Shown here piece by piece: positions 27,216 through 35,343 of a stretch of DNA of 52,221 bases. How positions within the stretch are numbered: position 1 is the stretch's first letter; every line of letters begins with the position of its first letter. Source of the DNA: Kaistella palustris DSM 21579 (GTDB lineage: Bacteria; Bacteroidota; Bacteroidia; Flavobacteriales; Weeksellaceae); the NCBI RefSeq assembly GCF_000422265.1, contig NZ_AULL01000002.1, positions 1 through 52,221 of the forward strand, in the 5' to 3' direction. Under the pieces are notes generated by a model. That model saw only the letters and a program-made list of their open reading frames with translations, was not told the DNA's origin and made no database searches. The position numbers were made by a program, and so were the translations under genes.

Positions 27216-27309
27216 TATTATTAGGCACACTATCTCAATCTATATTCGCATAACATTTACAGACACAAAACGTATTTTTAGATGAACCTTAAATTAAAAA
27301 AATAACAAA

Positions 27310-27642
27310 ATGAAAACAATTCAATCTTTAGAAAAAAATCCAAATAAAAGGCTATTAAGTTTGTTATTTGGTGCCGGTATTATTTTATTAATATTTGCGG
27401 TATTACAACTAACGGTCGGCACCGGCGTTGACGGACAAGGTTTTAATTGGAAACTAAACGACTTTATAATCTGCGGATTTCTTTTGTTCGGCACAGCATT
27501 ATTATGCGAGTTCGTGCTGCGAAAAGTCAAAACGCAAAAATTAAGAATCTTTGTTTGCGTTCTGATTTTATTGACATTTGTATTAATTTGGATAGACTTA
27601 GCGGTCGGCATTTTCAATATTCCAGGTTTCTCAGGAAGTTAA
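27310..27642 (+). CDS. Small three-helix membrane protein, unknown
   Basis: The 110 residues have three hydrophobic segments (LLSLLFGAGIILLIFAVLQL, DFIICGFLLFGTALLCEFVL, LRIFVCVLILLTFVLIWIDLAV) separated by a Gly-rich outer loop and a basic cytosolic loop (RKVKTQKLR). No family recognised. It is AT-rich like its neighbours and about 95 bases downstream of the 40-aa gene, so it is probably a separate unit. Confidence 0.65.
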   Translation: MKTIQSLEKNPNKRLLSLLFGAGIILLIFAVLQLTVGTGVDGQGFNWKLNDFIICGFLLFGTALLCEFVLRKVKTQKLRIFVCVLILLTFVLIWIDLAVGIFNIPGFSGS

Positions 27643-28153
27643 TTCTTACAAAAAATAACTGCGCACAAAAGGCGTTTGGCAAAAAGGTAAGTTTTTACAT
27701 AAAGCTTGTGCTTCGTATGAAGTTTAGTCAAGGCAAACAGTTTAGTGCTTCGCAAATCCGCTTCTAGGCCAAGCTCCAACATTGTATTCGACAGTGATAC
27801 TGTTGTAAAACTTCAGTGTTTTTCCACCGTAGCATTGTAGGTGTTTCTCCTGATACCAAAATAAAGCGCATTCATTCAAAAGGTCTCCATCAGAGTGCAG
27901 TCTTTGAATGCAGCAAATATTCTCACATTCCAGTAAATCGCAGCCCAGACCTTAATGCAGAAACGCAAATGTAAAGATTCTATCAAACGCGGATTTTTTC
28001 GATTGATTCTAAATCATACAGAAACGCATGCATAGGACCTCACCTTTTAAAATTGGAAATCTACAACTGGTTGCACACGTTTCTTAACAATAATATATAC
28101 AATAATAAATCAATGTGTCGGCCCCACTTTTTTAAAGCGAAAGATTCATTTCT
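27643..28153. other. Gene-free spacer with a cassette-boundary-like start
   Basis: No gene seen. The first ~110 bases (AACTGCGCACAAAAGGCG, TTTGGCAAAAAGG, then AAGCTTGTGCTTCG and AGTGCTTCGCAAATCCGC) resemble the non-coding sequence I recall after isolated small genes in other Bacteroidota. The rest is of intermediate G+C with no frame longer than about 40 codons. I could not identify a recombination site. Confidence 0.35.
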
Positions 28154-28161
28154 TATATTTG
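28154..28161 (+). promoter_or_regulatory. Candidate -7 box (TATATTTG) for the 189-aa gene
   Basis: Exact match to TAnnTTTG, 37 bases upstream of the ATG at 28199. Confidence 0.5.
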
Positions 28162-28198
28162 ATTGTTGTATCAAACTGTACATAAACACTATCTATTA

Positions 28199-28768
28199 AT
28201 GACAAGATTTGAATTATACACATTAATTTTCTCAGCTCTTGTAGCGATTTCGACTGTTGTTTCATTAATATTAAATTCAAAACTAACAAGAGAAGCTAGA
28301 CTGACACGAGAACACAAAGACTCGCCAGACATTAATGTTTACCTTAAAAGAGCTGAAGCTGATCCGTCATTCATTTTTGTTGTATTCGAAAATATTGGTT
28401 TAGGTTATGCTAAAAATGTTAAATTCACAATAATACAAGATTTTAATTGCTATCATCACCAAACGCTCAATTTTTCTAACAAAGGAATAATTAAATATGG
28501 GAAAGATAACTTTGCACCAAGCCAAAAGTTTGAATATTTTTTGACCAACTTGTCAGATGATTATAAAAATAAAATCGAAGAGAAAATAATTATAGAAGTA
28601 TTTTATGAAAATATTTTCAAAAGGAAATATACTAAAACTTTAAATTTGGAACTAAAGGAATTAGCTGGACAAAGTATATTAAAGCCACCAGCGGATTACA
28701 TAGGTAGAATAGCGTATGAACTTAATGAAATCAAATTAATTTTAGAGAAAATACAGAAAAAACAATAA
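28199..28768 (+). CDS. Unknown protein with one N-terminal membrane helix
   Basis: The 189 residues start MTRFELYTLIFSALVAISTVV, a single transmembrane helix, followed by a basic stretch and a beta-rich domain (PDINVYLKRAEADPSFIFVVFENIGLGYAKNVKF) and a C-terminal helix. The domain layout resembles the small membrane-anchored proteins often annotated as hypothetical in genomic islands. The start is the first ATG; the frame is open 12 codons upstream but only from a TTG that overlaps the -7 box. Function unknown. Confidence 0.65.
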   Translation: MTRFELYTLIFSALVAISTVVSLILNSKLTREARLTREHKDSPDINVYLKRAEADPSFIFVVFENIGLGYAKNVKFTIIQDFNCYHHQTLNFSNKGIIKYGKDNFAPSQKFEYFLTNLSDDYKNKIEEKIIIEVFYENIFKRKYTKTLNLELKELAGQSILKPPADYIGRIAYELNEIKLILEKIQKKQ

Positions 28769-29138
28769 ATTAAAATTATAGCAGCAGTACTAAATTACAG
28801 TGTAAAAACAAGGATCTACCTAAAATTTTTGATAAAGCTAAATAACTTATGGAACTTTTGTTCTTTTTATAACCGAACCCCGCGCGCAAAATCTCCTGCC
28901 TTGATCTGTTTTACCTATCTTCTACTTTCCCTTCGATAATTCCCGTATTTTTAACCACATTCTCATCATCTCATGTATTTTCCAAAAGTAATTGTTGTTA
29001 GTCATGTCTGCAGCACCCTGCTGCTGCACCAATACGTTTGCGCCAATTATAGACGTAAAAATCTTTCGGTACTACCGAAGACCTACCGAAAAACTTCCGT
29101 TTTGTTTGTTCAACTTTGTGTTACCAAGCACAATACAG
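28769..29138. other. Spacer without a recognised gene
   Basis: I see no gene. A GC-rich hairpin (TGCAGCA and TGCTGCA around CCCTGC, 29009-29028) and two CTACCGA copies about 15 bases apart near 29075-29095 are the only structure noted. G+C rises from the AT-rich island back to the genome level across this stretch. Confidence 0.45.
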
Positions 29139-29342
29139 ATGAAACCACGGATGACCCGCCTTTGCATTTATCCAAAAGACATCCAGCGCATCACCGGCAA
29201 AAGCGAGCGCTACAGCCGCAGTTTACTGCAGTCCATAAAAAAGACACTCCAAAAACCCGACCATCAGGTCGTCACTGTCGAAGAGTTTGCCCTCTATATG
29301 GGCATTCCCTACGAAGCAGTCCAACAGTTTATTACCGACTGA
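29139..29342 (+). CDS. Small HTH-like conserved protein
   Basis: The 67 residues contain RLCIYPKDIQRITGKSERYS and VVTVEEFALYMGIPYEAVQQFI, two short helical modules resembling HTH or adaptor domains. I recall very similar small proteins with the YPKDIQRITGKSERY signature in Chryseobacterium, without an assigned function. The start is the first ATG giving the conserved region; upstream in-frame sequence is not protein-like. It converges on the four-gene cassette to its right. Confidence 0.65.
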   Translation: MKPRMTRLCIYPKDIQRITGKSERYSRSLLQSIKKTLQKPDHQVVTVEEFALYMGIPYEAVQQFITD

Positions 29343-29412
29343 TCCCACCTCCCACTTTCCTGTTTCCCATCCCCCCTTTCCAATCTTCCCCACCAACCTT
29401 CAACGGTCCATT

Positions 29413-29480
29413 GTCAACCGTCAACTCTCAACTCTCAACCATCAACCGACAAGTATCCACTCTCAACTCGCAACCATCAC
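29413..29480. repeat. TCAAC-based low-complexity repeat
   Basis: Degenerate units of 7-8 bases (GTCAACC, GTCAACT, CTCAACT, CTCAACC, ATCAACC) are repeated. The same unit recurs near 50760, 50845 and 52167 in this window, in non-coding sequence each time. Confidence 0.75.
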
Positions 29481-29481
29481 C

Positions 29482-29507
29482 AAAAAAAGCCCCCCTGTCG
29501 GGAGGCT
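29482..29507 (-). terminator. Terminator of the four-gene cassette
   Basis: On the minus strand AGCCTCCC and GGGGGGCT pair (one G-T pair) around a 4-base loop and are followed by seven T's. It lies 14 bases beyond the stop of the last cassette gene. Confidence 0.8.
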
Positions 29508-29520
29508 CACTTCTGCTTTC

Positions 29521-29706
29521 TCACCATCTTTTGCGTAAAAAATGGATCAAATATTTAACCGTCAGGGTGACAAAGTAACTGGAGAGACCCCCAATTGCAG
29601 CTAAAACCACGGTTTTTACTACCTCATCACCTTCTACCTGCATCATCACGATAAGTGCCATGCCACTTGCGGTGCTGATACGCTGGGAGCTGTCAAACGG
29701 TGTCAA
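29521..29706 (-). CDS. Small holin-like membrane protein, last gene of cassette
   Basis: Up to 61 residues with one clear hydrophobic helix near the C-terminus (VVLAAIGGLSSYFVTLTVKYLIHFL) and a basic tail (RKRW). The start is probably the TTG at 29706, which overlaps the upstream stop as TTGA; an internal ATG at residue 16 is the alternative. Small size, coupling and position after a DUF5675 gene recall holin-like genes, but the function is not shown by the sequence. Confidence 0.6.
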   Translation of the reverse strand: MTPFDSSQRISTASGMALIVMMQVEGDEVVKTVVLAAIGGLSSYFVTLTVKYLIHFLRKRW

Positions 29707-29921
29707 CGAACGCGGTCGTTTGCCACGGCCGTCTGGCTGATAATGCTTGCGATGGCGCCTGCCAGGGCAGCATAACCTGCTGCCGCTGTCACCACCGCCG
29801 GCAGAACCACAGGAGCGGTAACAATGGCACCGCCTATTCCCGTTAGGATCAGACCAATATTCCTGATCTTTCGGAAGAATTTGGGCGTAGGCTCCTGCAC
29901 GCGTTTCACTATTTTTCTCAT
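29703..29921 (-). CDS. Small holin-like membrane protein
   Basis: The 72 residues have a basic N-terminus (MRKIVKRVQEPTPKFFRKIRN) and two Ala/Gly-rich hydrophobic helices (IGLILTGIGGAIVTAPVVLP and AVVTAAAGYAALAGAIASII). Its start overlaps the DUF5675 stop by ATGA and its own stop overlaps the next start, so the three are translated together. The layout suits a holin or a small pore, which is inference. Confidence 0.65.
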   Translation of the reverse strand: MRKIVKRVQEPTPKFFRKIRNIGLILTGIGGAIVTAPVVLPAVVTAAAGYAALAGAIASIISQTAVANDRVR

Positions 29922-30322
29922 GACTTTTCTTTTTTAATGATTAATAGAAGTTCCAGGCCACTATCCAGTATCGGATACAGGCGTTCTTTCATTCTTTCCA
30001 AAGAAGCGCGCGAGCCGCTTCCTTTTCCGGCACCCGTGTGCGTCAGCACTGGTGCGATACATCCTCGTAACTCTTTCTTTGCCTCATTGGCTGCGTGGAA
30101 GAGGATGTAAGATCTCTGCGGCACGCCCATCACCTCAAAATGGAGGTGAAAACGGGGACTCTGTCGCTTTCTCAGCTTATAACTTCCTTCGGGGATGCAT
30201 GACACGCGCGGTTGGTTATCCTGCCACGGCAGTTCAATCGTCCGGCACAGCTCCTTTCCCTGGAAGTAAAGTACACCGTTCACCCCGTCCGGGTGATAGG
30301 TTCGGATCAGCTGCACTTCCAT
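29918..30322 (-). CDS. DUF5675 family protein
   Basis: The 134-residue soluble protein has the DUF5675 signature: GVLYFQGKELCRTIELPW, CIPEGSYKLRKRQSPRF, FHAANEAKKELRGCIAP. The family is found in phages and in Bacteroidota genomes, and its conserved His and Cys-containing C-terminal part has suggested a peptidoglycan-related role that is unproven. It lies 2 bases after the 252-aa gene and overlaps the next gene by 4 bases. Confidence 0.85.
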   Translation of the reverse strand: MEVQLIRTYHPDGVNGVLYFQGKELCRTIELPWQDNQPRVSCIPEGSYKLRKRQSPRFHLHFEVMGVPQRSYILFHAANEAKKELRGCIAPVLTHTGAGKGSGSRASLERMKERLYPILDSGLELLLIIKKEKS

Positions 30323-30324
30323 AA

Positions 30325-31083
30325 TTACGGTGTTCCGGAAACTTTCACGATCTGTAGGGCGTTGAAGGCACCGTTCTTCAGTTCGTAAAACGTACCGTTC
30401 ACTTCCTGGTAGAAACTGATTCCAAAAACCAGGAAAAGCGGGTTGACCGAAGCAGGCGGCAGATTGTTGGTGATCTGCAGCGCTGCCGTAAGCACGGAAG
30501 TTATGGCTTGCACGGGCTGTTCATTCACCTCGGAGGCGTACGTTGCGGCTTCGAAATTAATATCCATAGCTGCCGCCACCATCTTGTAGTGCGTGCTTCC
30601 GCTGGGCGCAATGATGCTTTGCGTGGGGATGAACGGATCCATATTAATGATCGCGTCGCCGGTTACCCGGTCAATTGTTGCCGTGAAAGGCGCTGCTATG
30701 GCGGTGGAAAGCTTTCCGCTGATGTTGAACTCAAAGCCTTCCAGCAGCTCAGCCTCACCGTCGATGACGTTTCGTAAACCCCTCGGATTGATCGCATCCA
30801 TTTGGATGACCTTCACCATTTCTTTGGTCAGCCGGCCGACCATTCTGGGATCTGAGGAGGTTCTCAAAATACTCTGGATTGAAGACCGCAGTATTTTACC
30901 GGCTTTCCCGGCACGTCCAAATTCTGCCATATTCTCGCGTGTTCTCTGAAATCGGGGATCAGACATCATGCGTTCTGCGGAAATTCCGCCTTTCTCTCTG
31001 GCCATGTAGCCATCTTTGCTTCGGTAGAAGGTAATATCACCCATAGTACCGTGCAGCTTAATAAGACCTTTTTGTCTTGCCAT
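30325..31083 (-). CDS. Conserved 252-aa protein heading the DUF5675/holin-like cassette
   Basis: It starts MARQKGLIKLHGTMGDITFYR, which recalls the opening of DUF6266-type bacteroidete proteins (short Lys/Gly start, then a GxMGDxTFYRSKDGYMAREKGG element). A central helical part (RFQRTRENMAEFGRAGKAGK) follows, then a beta-rich C-terminal half. No signal peptide. The start at 31083 gives this conserved opening; the frame extends further without support. Virion-like or secreted structural protein are possibilities, with no direct proof. Confidence 0.7.
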   Translation of the reverse strand: MARQKGLIKLHGTMGDITFYRSKDGYMAREKGGISAERMMSDPRFQRTRENMAEFGRAGKAGKILRSSIQSILRTSSDPRMVGRLTKEMVKVIQMDAINPRGLRNVIDGEAELLEGFEFNISGKLSTAIAAPFTATIDRVTGDAIINMDPFIPTQSIIAPSGSTHYKMVAAAMDINFEAATYASEVNEQPVQAITSVLTAALQITNNLPPASVNPLFLVFGISFYQEVNGTFYELKNGAFNALQIVKVSGTP

Positions 31084-31906
31084 TGTGTAAATTTTTAAAA
31101 TTAGATGGAGGATGTTGAGGCACACCCTTGAAAACCTGTTGTGATCACGGGACAAAATTGCCTAACAAAATCATACAAACCAAGTTCCCATGCCGCTTAC
31201 AGCCGTTTTCGCCAAAGCAGTCCGCTTTCACCGGGACCGTCCATAAATGAAGATTATTGCCGGAAACGACACATATAGCATAAAGATGACCACCACGCAA
31301 ACTGTTAAGAACCGCCGCTACTCCCATGCCGGCATACTTTACCGTTTTTAGGTGATACAGGGGAACAATGGAAGATAATATGCTCAGTACAGATGTATAG
31401 TTCCTTCAGGATGATCATCATTAATTGTATAGTGAGACCAGGATTTATCCGTTAATCTGTACAGTTATTTTAGGATAGGTCGTAGCTACTTTAGGATGGA
31501 TTCACACTTCATCCTTACTTCATGGATACTTCATGGATACTTCATGGATAGTTCATGAAAACCTGATCACTTTTTTTCGTCAATCCGGCTACAAAAATGG
31601 AGCATGGAAATTTTTATCGGTCGCGCAAAATGAACGGCCAAATTCGCATTCTTCTGGCTCGGCATTTTCTCAGGAGACATAATTTTCTTCTTTTAAAATG
31701 AGGCGGTCACACCATCCACCCAAAAATCTCCCGGACGGGCAGTACGGTCCACATACTCCACGCCACCGATCAACTGTCAACACAGCTTTCCAATTCCACA
31801 CACTGATAATGTATCCGCTAAACTGCTGCCTCTACCATCTAAAATTTATAATCTAAAAATTAAATTTGCGGTAGCTACCTGCCCACCCCCCTTCAATCAT
31901 TATCAC
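31084..31906. other. Long spacer between the cassette and lplA
   Basis: No gene supported. A 60-codon minus frame at 31145-31327 exists but has neither a usable start context nor recognisable domains. An 11-base tandem repeat lies at 31506-31560. The cassette promoter is expected in the first ~100 bases, but I find no clean TAnnTTTG there. Confidence 0.5.
31506..31560. repeat. Tandem 11-mer ACTTCATGGAT
   Basis: Three perfect copies (31517-31549) are flanked by degenerate copies on both sides (ACTTCATCCTT before, AGTTCATGAAA after), giving five units in register. The 11-base period is close to one DNA helical turn, so the copies face the same side of the helix. Confidence 0.8.
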
Positions 31907-31914
31907 TATTTTTG
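31907..31914 (+). promoter_or_regulatory. Candidate -7 box (TATTTTTG) for lplA
   Basis: Exact match to TAnnTTTG, 15 bases upstream of the ATG at 31930. The mRNA leader would be very short. Confidence 0.5.
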
Positions 31915-31929
31915 CAGAAACAAAACCTT

Positions 31930-32913
31930 ATGCTCCTTATCGATTCTCCCTCCCACAACGCCTACTTCAATATCGCCACCGAAGAATACCTGCTCCACCG
32001 CTTTCCCACAGAAGACATATTTTTGCTATACGTCAATGCACCTTCGATTATCGTCGGCAAATTCCAGAATACCCTGGCCGAGATCAACCTGGATTATGTG
32101 AAAGATAAAGACATCAAGGTCGTCCGCCGCATGTCAGGTGGCGGCACGGTGTACCACGATCTGGGGAACCTCAACTTTTCTTTTCACACCCTCTTGGGCG
32201 ATAAAGATTTTGGTGATTTCTCCACGTTCACCAAGCCTGTCCTGCACATGCTCAACAGTCTCGGTGTGCCCGCAGAATTAAAAGGCAGGAACGACCTTCT
32301 TGTTGACGGCAAAAAGTTCAGTGGCAATGCCAAACTGGCCCGACATGGCAAAATGATTCAGCACGGCACCATTCTCCTCGATTCCGAAATGGAAGTGCTC
32401 GGTGAAGCCCTGAAAGTAAACCCCCTGAAATTTGTCGATAAAGCTATCAAGTCTACGCGCGCACGGGTGACCAACCTCATCCACTATCTGCCGGAAGGGA
32501 CAACCACTGAAAAGGTGAAAGATTTGCTGACCGCGGAAATCATTAAAGACAATCCTGGTGCTGAAAAATATGAACTGACCGATGAAGATTTGGCAGGTAT
32601 TCACAAGCTGATGACCGAAAAATACGAGACTTGGGACTGGAACTTCGGCTTCTCGCCGAAATACAATTTCACCAAAGCGCTGAAATTTCCCGCCGGTTTT
32701 GTGGAGCTCCACCTCGATGTGGAAAATGGCATCATCCAAAAAGCCAAGATCTTCGGCGACTTTTTCGCCTCGGAACCCATCGAAGGCCTGGAAGAACAGC
32801 TCATAGGACACAAACACGAACCTGAAGAACTATCCCATCTACTCGCAGATCTGGATCTTACTTCTTATTTCGGAAAAGTCACAATTGCCGAGATTTTGGA
32901 GTTGTTTAAATAA
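31930..32913 (+). CDS. lplA: Lipoate--protein ligase
   Basis: The 327-residue enzyme activates lipoate with ATP and attaches it to a lysine of E2 subunits and GCV-H in the cytosol. The catalytic domain shows RRMSGGGTVYHD (66-77), the lipoyl-AMP-binding motif; the VDGKKFSGNAK element (127-136) with the family lysine; and HGTILLDSE. A C-terminal accessory domain follows (WDWNFGFSPKYNF ... GIIQKAKIFGDFF). The start is ATG 31930; a TTG six codons upstream is in frame but overlaps the -7 box. It appears to be a monocistronic housekeeping gene. Confidence 0.93.
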   Translation: MLLIDSPSHNAYFNIATEEYLLHRFPTEDIFLLYVNAPSIIVGKFQNTLAEINLDYVKDKDIKVVRRMSGGGTVYHDLGNLNFSFHTLLGDKDFGDFSTFTKPVLHMLNSLGVPAELKGRNDLLVDGKKFSGNAKLARHGKMIQHGTILLDSEMEVLGEALKVNPLKFVDKAIKSTRARVTNLIHYLPEGTTTEKVKDLLTAEIIKDNPGAEKYELTDEDLAGIHKLMTEKYETWDWNFGFSPKYNFTKALKFPAGFVELHLDVENGIIQKAKIFGDFFASEPIEGLEEQLIGHKHEPEELSHLLADLDLTSYFGKVTIAEILELFK

Positions 32914-32922
32914 AATGCAGAA

Positions 32923-34160
32923 CCGTCATTGCGAGGAGGAGGAACGACGACGAAGCAATCTCAATAATGAAAAATTCCGCTGAAAAGAATGATCGTACTT
33001 GATTGGCAGGTAATGTGCGATTGAATTAACACGAATTTGAGAATTTGAAAATCTGCGAAGTGCAAATATAATCCGTCATTGCGAGGAGAATAACAATCCC
33101 ACGTCTTTGCGAGGAGGAGGCATGACGACGAAGCAATCTCAATAATTAAGATTCCGCTGCGCGCTAGAATCGCTTTGCAAACTTGCTGTGTGGTTTTGTG
33201 AGTGATTATGCGGCGGGCATGTTCGTTGCGAATAATTATCAAGCCCACCGTCATTGCGAGGAGAATAACAGGGGTACCGTCATTGCGAGAAGGAGGCACG
33301 ACGACGAAGCAATCTCAATAAAAGAAAAAGTCCACTGAAATATTGAAGTTATTAAAACGATCAGCGGAATTGTTTTTAATAGAGATTGCTTCAGCGGCTA
33401 CGAGGTAAATCATTTGTTGCCGGTGCAGGTGCCGCTTCGCAATGACAATAATCGCGACTTCCCGATCAGCCATTAATCACGAAAAACCACCAAACCGTCA
33501 TTGCGAGGAGGAGGAACGACGACGAAGCAATCTCAATAAGAAAGAAAAGTCCGCTGAAAGATAATGGAGATTGCTTCGGCGGCTGCGAAATGAATCATTT
33601 GTTGCAGTTGCAGATGCCGCTTCGCAATGACAATAATCGCCTAGTTTCCTATCAGCCATTAATCACGAAAAACGACCGTACCGTCATTGCGGGGAGGATA
33701 ACAACCCACCGTCATTGCGAGGAGGAGGCACGACGACGAAGCAATCTCAATAATAAAAATTCCGCTGAGCACTAGAATCGCTTTGCAAACTTGCTCTGTG
33801 GTTTTGCGAGTGATTATGCCGCGGGCATATTGGTTGCGAATAATTATCAATCCCACCGTCATTGCGAGGAGCATAACAAGCTTACCGTCATTGCGGGGAG
33901 GAGGAACGACGACCAAGCAATTTCAATAAGAAAAAAAGTCCGCTGAAAGATAATGGAGATTGCTTCAGCGGCAGCGAAGTCCGCCGACAACCCTAGATTA
34001 CAATGCCGCATCGCAATGACAATAATCGCCTGGTTTCCTATCAGCCATTAATCACGAAAAACCACCATACCGTCATTGCGGGGAGGATAAAAATCCCACA
34101 TTCATCGCGGGGAGGAGGTACGACGACGAAGCAATCTCAATAACTAAAATTCCGCTGAGC
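32923..34160. repeat. Composite array of CGTCATTGCGAGGAGG...GAAGCAATCTC elements
   Basis: About ten copies or partial copies of a ~45-base element (CCGTCATTGCGAGGAGGAGG ... ACGACGAAGCAATCTCAATAA) start near 32923, 33073, 33101, 33249, 33278, 33495, 33680, 33709, 33856, 33884, 34071 and 34102. They are embedded in two longer modules. Module A (TAGAATCGCTTTGCAAACTTGC ... GGTTGCGAATAATTATCAA) occurs near 33170 and 33775. Module B (GGAGATTGCTTC ... CCGCTTCGCAATGAC ... ATCAGCCATTAATCACG) occurs near 33380, 33565 and 33955. Order is therefore A-B-B-A-B. No gene; small open frames here are repeat sequence. Confidence 0.85.
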
Positions 34161-34173
34161 AACCCTACAATTC

Positions 34174-35325
34174 TCACTCCTCCACCTCCCCGCGATACTC
34201 AGCAAGCAGGACTTCCCACAGCGCCTGCTGTTCGTATGGAGCAATACTTTGCCGCGTGTTTTGTTTAAGTTGCTCATACAGTTTTGGATCGGTAAGGATC
34301 TGTTCCATCGCGTTCTGCAGGGCCTCACTGTTCTTGGCCGGCACTACAAGTCCGTTATGGCCCGAAGTCACGATCTCATTGCAGCCATTGATATCCGTGA
34401 CGATAGCCGGAAGTTCCAGCGCCAGACTCTGCAGCACCACATTGGGAAAGCCCTCGCGGTAGCTTGGGAAAACCAGTGCATTGCTCACCGCGAAATAAGG
34501 CCGTACTTCCTGTTGGAAACCGACTGAAATAATATGGGGATTGGTGTGGATCTCAGTAAGTGTCTGCGCTTCGAGCGGATCCAGTTTCTGCTCAACAGGC
34601 CCGACAAGCAGAAGTTTATGCCCGCCCTTCAATTTAGTGTTAAGGTTTTTGAATGCTGCCACGAGCTCGTTGATACCCTTGTCCCGCACCAGCCGGCCGA
34701 CAAAGATAAACACGAAATCTTCAGGTGAAATATTCAGTTCGTTTCTCAGAGCACACTGCTGACTTTCCGGCACTTCGCTTCGGCTGAAAAAGGCGGTGTC
34801 GATACCGTTGCTGCTGCCTTGGCCGATGACCTTTAGTTTCGCGGGCTTACAGAACCTGTGTGCCACAATGATCTTCTGAAGTTCAAACGAGTTCGGATAA
34901 ACCTTGGTAGCAAGACGGCAGGTCAGTTTTTCAATGAGGTTGAGCAGCAGTCTTTTCTTGCCGGTACTTTCGAGCAGCGGTAAGCCAGCAACCGTGTGAA
35001 ATCGATGCGGTACTCCCGCCAACCTGGCGGCCATCATGCCGACAATGCCTGCTTTTGGTGTGTGACTGTGGACGATATCCGGTTTTTCTTTGCGCAGGAA
35101 TTTGTAAAGCGCCCACACGGCCTTGATATCTGTAAGCGGCGCGATCGTTCTTGTCATTTCAACCGCGTGATGCTTAACACCGTATTTTTCGGCGACCCGG
35201 CGCAGTTCCGGTGCATTGGCCGAGACGGCAGTTACCTCGTAAAACTGATTTAGAAAGGTGAGTTGCTTCCCCAGGAGTTTATCGAGCGAAAGAGGGACGG
35301 TCGTGATGCGGATTAGTTTTTTCAA
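34174..35325 (-). CDS. GT4-type glycosyltransferase (PglA/CapM-like), 3' end of polysaccharide locus
   Basis: This 383-residue GT-B enzyme transfers a sugar from a nucleotide donor. The N-terminal strand KKLIRITTVPLSL and VHSHTPKAGIVGM mark the acceptor domain; FVGRLVRDKGINEL and PSYREGFPNVVLQSL mark the donor domain. The usual second Glu of the EX7E motif is Gln here, as in the CapM/PglA subgroup. The frame has no ATG before residue 59, so the conserved N-terminus must start at TTG 35325. Its G+C is clearly higher than that of the preceding genes, marking the edge of the AT-rich cassette. It lies 18 bases after the ATP-grasp stop. Confidence 0.9.
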   Translation of the reverse strand: MKKLIRITTVPLSLDKLLGKQLTFLNQFYEVTAVSANAPELRRVAEKYGVKHHAVEMTRTIAPLTDIKAVWALYKFLRKEKPDIVHSHTPKAGIVGMMAARLAGVPHRFHTVAGLPLLESTGKKRLLLNLIEKLTCRLATKVYPNSFELQKIIVAHRFCKPAKLKVIGQGSSNGIDTAFFSRSEVPESQQCALRNELNISPEDFVFIFVGRLVRDKGINELVAAFKNLNTKLKGGHKLLLVGPVEQKLDPLEAQTLTEIHTNPHIISVGFQQEVRPYFAVSNALVFPSYREGFPNVVLQSLALELPAIVTDINGCNEIVTSGHNGLVVPAKNSEALQNAMEQILTDPKLYEQLKQNTRQSIAPYEQQALWEVLLAEYRGEVEE

Positions 35326-35343
35326 GAAATTTTAATCTGTTTA

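Noticed and set aside
28973..29578. 201-codon plus-strand frame overlapping the small HTH-like gene
   Set aside because: Its composition is that of translated low-complexity TCAAC repeats and terminator sequence. The 67-codon frame at 29139 is the conserved one.
31145..31327. 60-codon minus-strand frame between the cassette and lplA
   Set aside because: No clear start, no recognised motif, and it lies upstream of the cassette start without a plausible link.
32923..34160. Possible CRISPR array because of many repeats
   Set aside because: Repeat units vary in length and spacing, the sequence between them is itself repeated, and no cas gene is near. It fits interspersed-element accumulation.
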